From: Methanocorpusculum sp. UBA424 | GTDB taxonomy: Archaea > Halobacteriota > Methanomicrobia > Methanomicrobiales > Methanocorpusculaceae | Assembly (NCBI GenBank): GCA_002498375.1 | Contig: DAHC01000014.1 | Location: 36,467 to 100,466, forward strand | DNA length: 64,000 bases | Reading direction: 5' to 3' | Translations under genes and position numbers: made by a program | The notes under the pieces: model-generated | Told to the model about the DNA's origin: nothing | The model's input: the letters and a program-made list of their open reading frames with translations, nothing else | Databases searched by the model: none | Shown here: positions 59,993 to 64,000 of the stretch, in pieces | Layout of the letters: each line of letters begins with the position of its first letter | Position numbering within the stretch: position 1 is the first letter of the stretch

Positions 59993-60084
59993 CCTCCCGA
60001 TTGCAATTTTTCCCAGTCCCTTTTTTCTACACATCATTTTCGGTGATGAGGGGAAACCCGCTAAAACCAAATTCTAACGTTATA

Positions 60085-60121
60085 ACTAAATTAATTTATA
60101 TGTAAGTAATATAAATATAAT
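60085..60121 (+). promoter_or_regulatory. AT-rich promoter of the toroid-BtuF gene
   Basis: The 100 bp before 60170 are strongly AT-rich with TTTATATG and ATATAAATATAA as TATA candidates, flanking TATGTAAGTAA (60099-60109), the reverse complement of a motif before the preceding gene. The leader would be about 30-50 nt. Confidence 0.4.
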
Positions 60122-60169
60122 TAAACATCAACCAACTTTATTGTCATTCGCCCGGATCCAAAGATACTT

Positions 60170-62155
60170 ATGAAACTTAAAAAAGTCGAATTATTGATCG
60201 TACTGCTTTTCTGTCTCTGTACGGTGTTTGGTACATCTTCGGCTTCATCCCCAGATGTTGATGAAGCTATACAAAGTGCACTTGATTACATTGCTGCCTC
60301 ACAATTCCCCGACGGAGGTTTTGCAGAATCCAGCATGATAGAAGGATCAATCGGCACCACATGGTTTGCTGTCACGGCAATTTCTTCAGCTGGGGAAGAT
60401 CCAAACGATTGGAGGGTGAATAACAAATCCCCTCTTGATTACTGGAATTCAATTAATGATGACGCAGACGGGACGGGTGAAATGGCAAAGAAAATCACCT
60501 ATCTTGTTCTGTTCGGCATAGATCCTCACGATTATAACGGCCATAATTATGTGGCCGATCTGCAGTCCAAGGTAAAAGCCAGCGGCAAAATCGGCGACTT
60601 CATCTATACAACCTACTGGGGTATCTTCGGACTTGTTGCCGCAGGTGAAGATGTCAGCACATCTGTTGCGTGGTTAAAACAACAGCAGCAGGAGGATGGA
60701 GGATTTGCCTGGGCTGAAGGCGGTGTTTCTGATAGTGACGATACAGCGGCATCGATCATGGCACTCATAGCTGGAGGGGTGAGCCAAAATGATCCGGTCA
60801 TCACCAAAGCAATCCAGTATCTTCGTGATGTTCAGGAGCCTACTGGAGGATTCAACTACGGCTATTATTCTGAGAGCAACCTTGCTTCAACGGCATGGGT
60901 GATTCAGGCACTCGCCGCATGCGGAGTTGATCCTCTGACAGTTACCAATAATGGAAAAAATCCGATTGATTATCTCCTCTCTCTCCAGCAGGCTGACGGT
61001 TCATTCAAATATACCGAATATGTTGTAGACAGCCCGGTAAGTATGACGGCTCGTGCAGTCACTGCTTTGACGGGGAAATCATACCCGATCATGCCGCTTC
61101 AGACGGGATATGATATGAGAAGCAGTACGTATGCGGATGTAATATCCAAAACACCCGTCCCGACCTCATCTCCTGAAACTGCATCTACCCCGATATCCGC
61201 ACATTCAACCGGGAAATGGAATCCGGTCACAATTACCGATGACTACGGGTATACAGTAACTATTTCCGAGGAACCATCACGAATCATATCGCTTGCTCCG
61301 GCTAATACCGAAATTTTGTTTGCGCTTGGTCTCAATGACTCAATCGTAGGTGTGACCGAGTATTGTAACTATCCAGAGGAGGCAGTAACAAAACCCATTA
61401 TCGGCGGTTATACCACCGTGAACGTTGAACGCGTGATTACCCAGGATCCTGATCTTATCTTTGCCTATTATGGAAACGGGGAAGGCCTGATAAATCATCT
61501 GAGAAATCTTGGCTATATTGTCATCACACTGAACGCAGACAGTATCGAAGGCACGCTGCATGACATAGAAATTGTCGGGCAGGCAACCGGAAAAACGACA
61601 GAAGCCGATGAGCTCGTTGACCGTATGCAGTCCCGCATCGATGCAGTAAAGGAAAAACTGAAGGATGTTACAACAGCACCTCAGACTATCCACTGTATGT
61701 GGACGGATCCGTTATGGGTCTCGGGAAACAACACGTTTCAGGATGAGATGATCAAAATCGCCGGCGGCACGAACGCATTTAGTGATGTTGAGGGTTGGGG
61801 TGTCGTAACACTGGAAAAACTTCTGACCACAGATCCGGAGATCATTATTGTTGATTCAGGTATGGGAATGGGTGAAGGAGGCACTGATATCCTGAAAAAT
61901 TACTTTTGGGAGGAGGCAAGGCTGCAGGGTCTTTCAGCAGTGAAAAATGATCAGGTATTTGTTATTGATGCGGATATTATGGATCGAGGAGGCCCGCGAA
62001 TTGTAGATTGTATCGAGACTCTTGCAAGGATTCAGCATCCCGAGATTTTTGGCGCGCAGTTTGATGTGCAGTCATCTGCATCATCACCCGGATTTATTAT
62101 GATTACAACGATTACAGCAGTTTGTGGGCTAGTATTTTACTACAGGAAACGCTGA
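60170..62155 (+). CDS. Alpha/alpha-toroid domain fused to a BtuF-like binding domain, PGF-CTERM anchored
   Basis: The 661-residue protein has a signal peptide, then prenyltransferase/terpene-cyclase-type repeats (residues ~30-310: DGGFAESSMIEGSIGTTWFA, DGGFAWAEGGVSDSDDTA, TGGFNYGYYSESNLASTAWV, DGSFKYTEYV), each a GGF plus helix pair. A Ser/Thr/Pro linker (~320-345) leads to a BtuF-like domain (~345-635) close to the preceding protein, and SPGFIMITTITAVCGL plus YYRKR form a PGF-CTERM end. The toroid resembles the cobalamin-binding alpha domain of intrinsic factor. I infer a surface corrinoid receptor. Lower GC than the surroundings suggests separate history. Confidence 0.75.
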   Translation: MKLKKVELLIVLLFCLCTVFGTSSASSPDVDEAIQSALDYIAASQFPDGGFAESSMIEGSIGTTWFAVTAISSAGEDPNDWRVNNKSPLDYWNSINDDADGTGEMAKKITYLVLFGIDPHDYNGHNYVADLQSKVKASGKIGDFIYTTYWGIFGLVAAGEDVSTSVAWLKQQQQEDGGFAWAEGGVSDSDDTAASIMALIAGGVSQNDPVITKAIQYLRDVQEPTGGFNYGYYSESNLASTAWVIQALAACGVDPLTVTNNGKNPIDYLLSLQQADGSFKYTEYVVDSPVSMTARAVTALTGKSYPIMPLQTGYDMRSSTYADVISKTPVPTSSPETASTPISAHSTGKWNPVTITDDYGYTVTISEEPSRIISLAPANTEILFALGLNDSIVGVTEYCNYPEEAVTKPIIGGYTTVNVERVITQDPDLIFAYYGNGEGLINHLRNLGYIVITLNADSIEGTLHDIEIVGQATGKTTEADELVDRMQSRIDAVKEKLKDVTTAPQTIHCMWTDPLWVSGNNTFQDEMIKIAGGTNAFSDVEGWGVVTLEKLLTTDPEIIIVDSGMGMGEGGTDILKNYFWEEARLQGLSAVKNDQVFVIDADIMDRGGPRIVDCIETLARIQHPEIFGAQFDVQSSASSPGFIMITTITAVCGLVFYYRKR

Positions 62156-62300
62156 TACTTGCGAGAACAACTCACTATTTTTAGATCATTGGTTGTAAAT
62201 AACTCAAAACATTTAATTATTATTTATATAAAATTAACTTGCCAATAATATAATAATTTTAATATAGTACAAATTAAGTACACTTTAGCACATTGAGTTG
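62156..62300 (+). promoter_or_regulatory. AT-rich intergenic promoter region
   Basis: A very AT-rich 145-bp gap with several TATA candidates (TTTATATAAAATT near 62222-62234 and AATATAATAATTTTAATATAG further on) precedes the next secreted protein gene. No gene is seen in it on either strand. Confidence 0.4.
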
Positions 62301-64000
62301 ATGTGTATGAAAAAAATACGTGAAATCTTCTTTCTGTTGATCGCCATCGTACTGATGATATGCTCAATTGGAAGTGCAGCTGCAGATGAACCAACAGGGC
62401 CGACATCGGATAATGTCAGAATGCATATTACAACTGACGGGGGCATCGACAGTACATCTGCCGTACACGACAACAGATTGTTTATAGCCAACTGGAAAAG
62501 TATGGACTTCTCCACCACAAATGCTATGGGAGTTTTCTGTTTTGATTTAACCAACGGAGACCTGATATGGTTCCGATCCATTGGGGAAGTGTTATCCGAA
62601 ATCACGGTTGCAGATGGACAAGTTTTTGCTGGTACAAAATCAGGAGCACTGTTTTGTCTTGATGAAGAGACCGGAAATACTGTGTGGAGTGTGACCGGCA
62701 TTACAGCCGGATATTGGGGTCTGACAGGGGCCCCTCTCGTGAATGATGGTGTGGTCTATGTTACGAGCCCTACGAAGCACCAGCTTACGGGATATGACAC
62801 CGGAAACGGCAATCTTGTTTTTCAACGCGGGCTTGGATCAAGCGGGGGAATTATCTTTACCTCACCAACACTTTCATCCTCAAACAATCTGCTTGTGATG
62901 GATGATACCCGAATTCTTGAAATATCTCCGGCAAACGATCTGGTTAATTCCTACACACTCCCATCAGCCATTACAACCGGCAGTTCGATCGTGGCACACG
63001 GGGACGCAGTTTATCTTAATGCAAATGGTATTCTGTATCGAATAAACACGATCGGAGAATGGACCGAGGCATGGAATGTCTCCACGCTCACTTCGACCAC
63101 ACCTGTCGTAACCGACTCGGCCGTATATGTTTCCCAGGCAGGGACTCTGGCAGCATACGATATTACTTCTGGAGAGGCACTTGATGGATTTACTACGCAT
63201 GTAAGCGGCGGATCCAGCAGCTATCTCAATCCAGTGCTTGCGGGAAACACAATTTATTATGCAATGAATGCACATTGCGGAAAAGTTTTTGCAATAAATG
63301 CAACAACAGGGGCAGAAGAATGGAACTTCAGTCTTCCGGAGAGCGGAAATCCTGGAGAAGACTACACATTCTTTGCATCATCTCCTGTAGTGTGCGGCGA
63401 AAATCTGTTCATCGGTTCAGAAGGAGCTGGATTTTATGTCATTGGAGAGGGGGATCTTATCGAAATCGATAAAACAAATGCCGCTGATCAGCCGTATGTT
63501 CCCCCCGCCCCAATGACAGTGATCTACGAGGGAACAGTACGTCTGATGAACACCTCAGATGGGGTGACCGTAAAAGATGCACTCGATGCAGCAGTCTCAG
63601 CAGGAGGGTTCACCTACAACCTCACCGAATATGACACGATAAAAGACATTAACGGAATAGAAAATGCAGAGGACTGGTCGCATTCGTGGATGACCACATA
63701 CTACAACAATAACGAAATACCGGTCTACAGCGTTCTTGACCCAGTAGTCGCCGGAGCCACTATTTCACTTCATTATGATGAGCTGGATGCATCGTGGAAT
63801 GTTGTCGGAACCCAGTATCTCGTGAATGTAACCGTAGGGAATATTGATGAACCAGCGCCGTGGACGGTCATCTACGATGACACGGTCAATCTGACGAATT
63901 CTTCAACGGGAGTGACGGTGAAAGATGCACTCGATGCAGCAGTTTCGGCAGGAGGGTTCACCTACAACCTCACCGAATATGACACGATAAAAGACATTAA
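62301..64000 (+). CDS. Secreted beta-propeller protein with tandem DUF4430-like domains, 3' end missing
   Basis: The frame is open from ATG 62301 (or ATG 62307, MKKIREIFF) to the window end, 566 complete codons. A signal peptide is followed by PQQ-type propeller blades to about residue 390 (GVFCFDLTNGDLIWFRS, GALFCLDEETGNTVWSV, GKVFAINATTGAEEWNFS). Then come two DUF4430-like domains: VTVKDALDAAVSAGGFTYNL, then SWMTTYYNNNEIPVYSV, and the second begins with nearly the same text. DUF4430 is the fold of the beta domain of intrinsic factor/transcobalamin. The protein continues beyond the window, probably with more repeats and an anchor. Confidence 0.78.
   Translation, partial: MCMKKIREIFFLLIAIVLMICSIGSAAADEPTGPTSDNVRMHITTDGGIDSTSAVHDNRLFIANWKSMDFSTTNAMGVFCFDLTNGDLIWFRSIGEVLSEITVADGQVFAGTKSGALFCLDEETGNTVWSVTGITAGYWGLTGAPLVNDGVVYVTSPTKHQLTGYDTGNGNLVFQRGLGSSGGIIFTSPTLSSSNNLLVMDDTRILEISPANDLVNSYTLPSAITTGSSIVAHGDAVYLNANGILYRINTIGEWTEAWNVSTLTSTTPVVTDSAVYVSQAGTLAAYDITSGEALDGFTTHVSGGSSSYLNPVLAGNTIYYAMNAHCGKVFAINATTGAEEWNFSLPESGNPGEDYTFFASSPVVCGENLFIGSEGAGFYVIGEGDLIEIDKTNAADQPYVPPAPMTVIYEGTVRLMNTSDGVTVKDALDAAVSAGGFTYNLTEYDTIKDINGIENAEDWSHSWMTTYYNNNEIPVYSVLDPVVAGATISLHYDELDASWNVVGTQYLVNVTVGNIDEPAPWTVIYDDTVNLTNSSTGVTVKDALDAAVSAGGFTYNLTEYDTIKDI
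63564..63652 (+). repeat. Intragenic direct repeat, unit 1 (partner at 63912-64000)
   Basis: These 89 bases recur 348 bp (116 codons) downstream with only four differences, all silent or conservative at codon ends, and the last ~50 bases identical. The window ends inside the second unit. This marks a recent duplication or gene conversion of the DUF4430-like domain. Confidence 0.9.

Overview
The window comes from a methanogenic euryarchaeon, most likely a member of the Methanomicrobiales and perhaps a Methanocorpusculum-type genome (inferred from gene content; no search was run). The indicators are a nine-gene A1Ao ATP synthase operon, SepCysS (tRNA-dependent cysteine synthesis), CofC and CofE (coenzyme F420), a pterin-synthase-like enzyme beside glyA, an MsvR-type redox regulator, archaeal PheRS, TrpRS, RNase P, KEOPS and prefoldin genes, an intron-bearing tRNA-Tyr with the two-domain splicing endonuclease, and PGF-CTERM surface proteins.

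Layout. 1-0.6 kb: end of a ThiN-domain gene and rps17e. 0.7-10.1 kb: an MBL hydrolase and atpHIKECFABD on the minus strand. 10.3-13.6 kb: an unusual FkbM-like lipoprotein, then tRNA-Cys, a small ORF and SepCysS as one unit, and a possible integration scar ending in tRNA-Arg. 13.6-21.5 kb: a HAD phosphatase and hypD, divergent from an AddB/AddA-like helicase-nuclease pair. 21.5-27.5 kb: an Ntn-hydrolase-like lipoprotein, hcp, a class I FBPase with a degenerate class V FBPase relative, tRNA-Leu and two small zinc ribbons. 27.6-30.4 kb: cofE, a HisA-like gene, tmk and a CofE paralogue. 30.4-37.1 kb (minus): ribosome, RNase P, proteasome, RNA polymerase, KEOPS and prefoldin genes (the archaeal superoperon without its exosome genes), then moaC and nnr. 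37.2-47.4 kb (plus): RecJ-like, PUA, NAC, TrmI, an NcsA-like protein, nadE, an unknown gene, an Lpd-like oxidoreductase, glyA, a DHPS-like enzyme, cofC and a TPR protein. 47.4-58.7 kb: three tRNAs, small zinc proteins, a kinase, a TIM barrel protein, rnz, msvR, a secreted beta-propeller, endA, trpS and pheST.

58.7-64 kb is the most interesting stretch. A structured repeat is followed by three AT-rich-promoter genes for secreted proteins: a BtuF-like binding protein, an alpha/alpha-toroid fused to a second BtuF-like domain, and an incomplete beta-propeller with tandem DUF4430-like domains. Toroid and DUF4430 are the two folds of animal intrinsic factor and transcobalamin, so this could be a split, surface-anchored corrinoid-capture system.

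A second undescribed element is a family of structured intergenic repeats (about 15.5, 21.6, 23.2 and 58.8 kb). Copies share segments, and some hairpin stems differ by compensatory base changes. No rRNA, CRISPR array or complete insertion sequence was seen.
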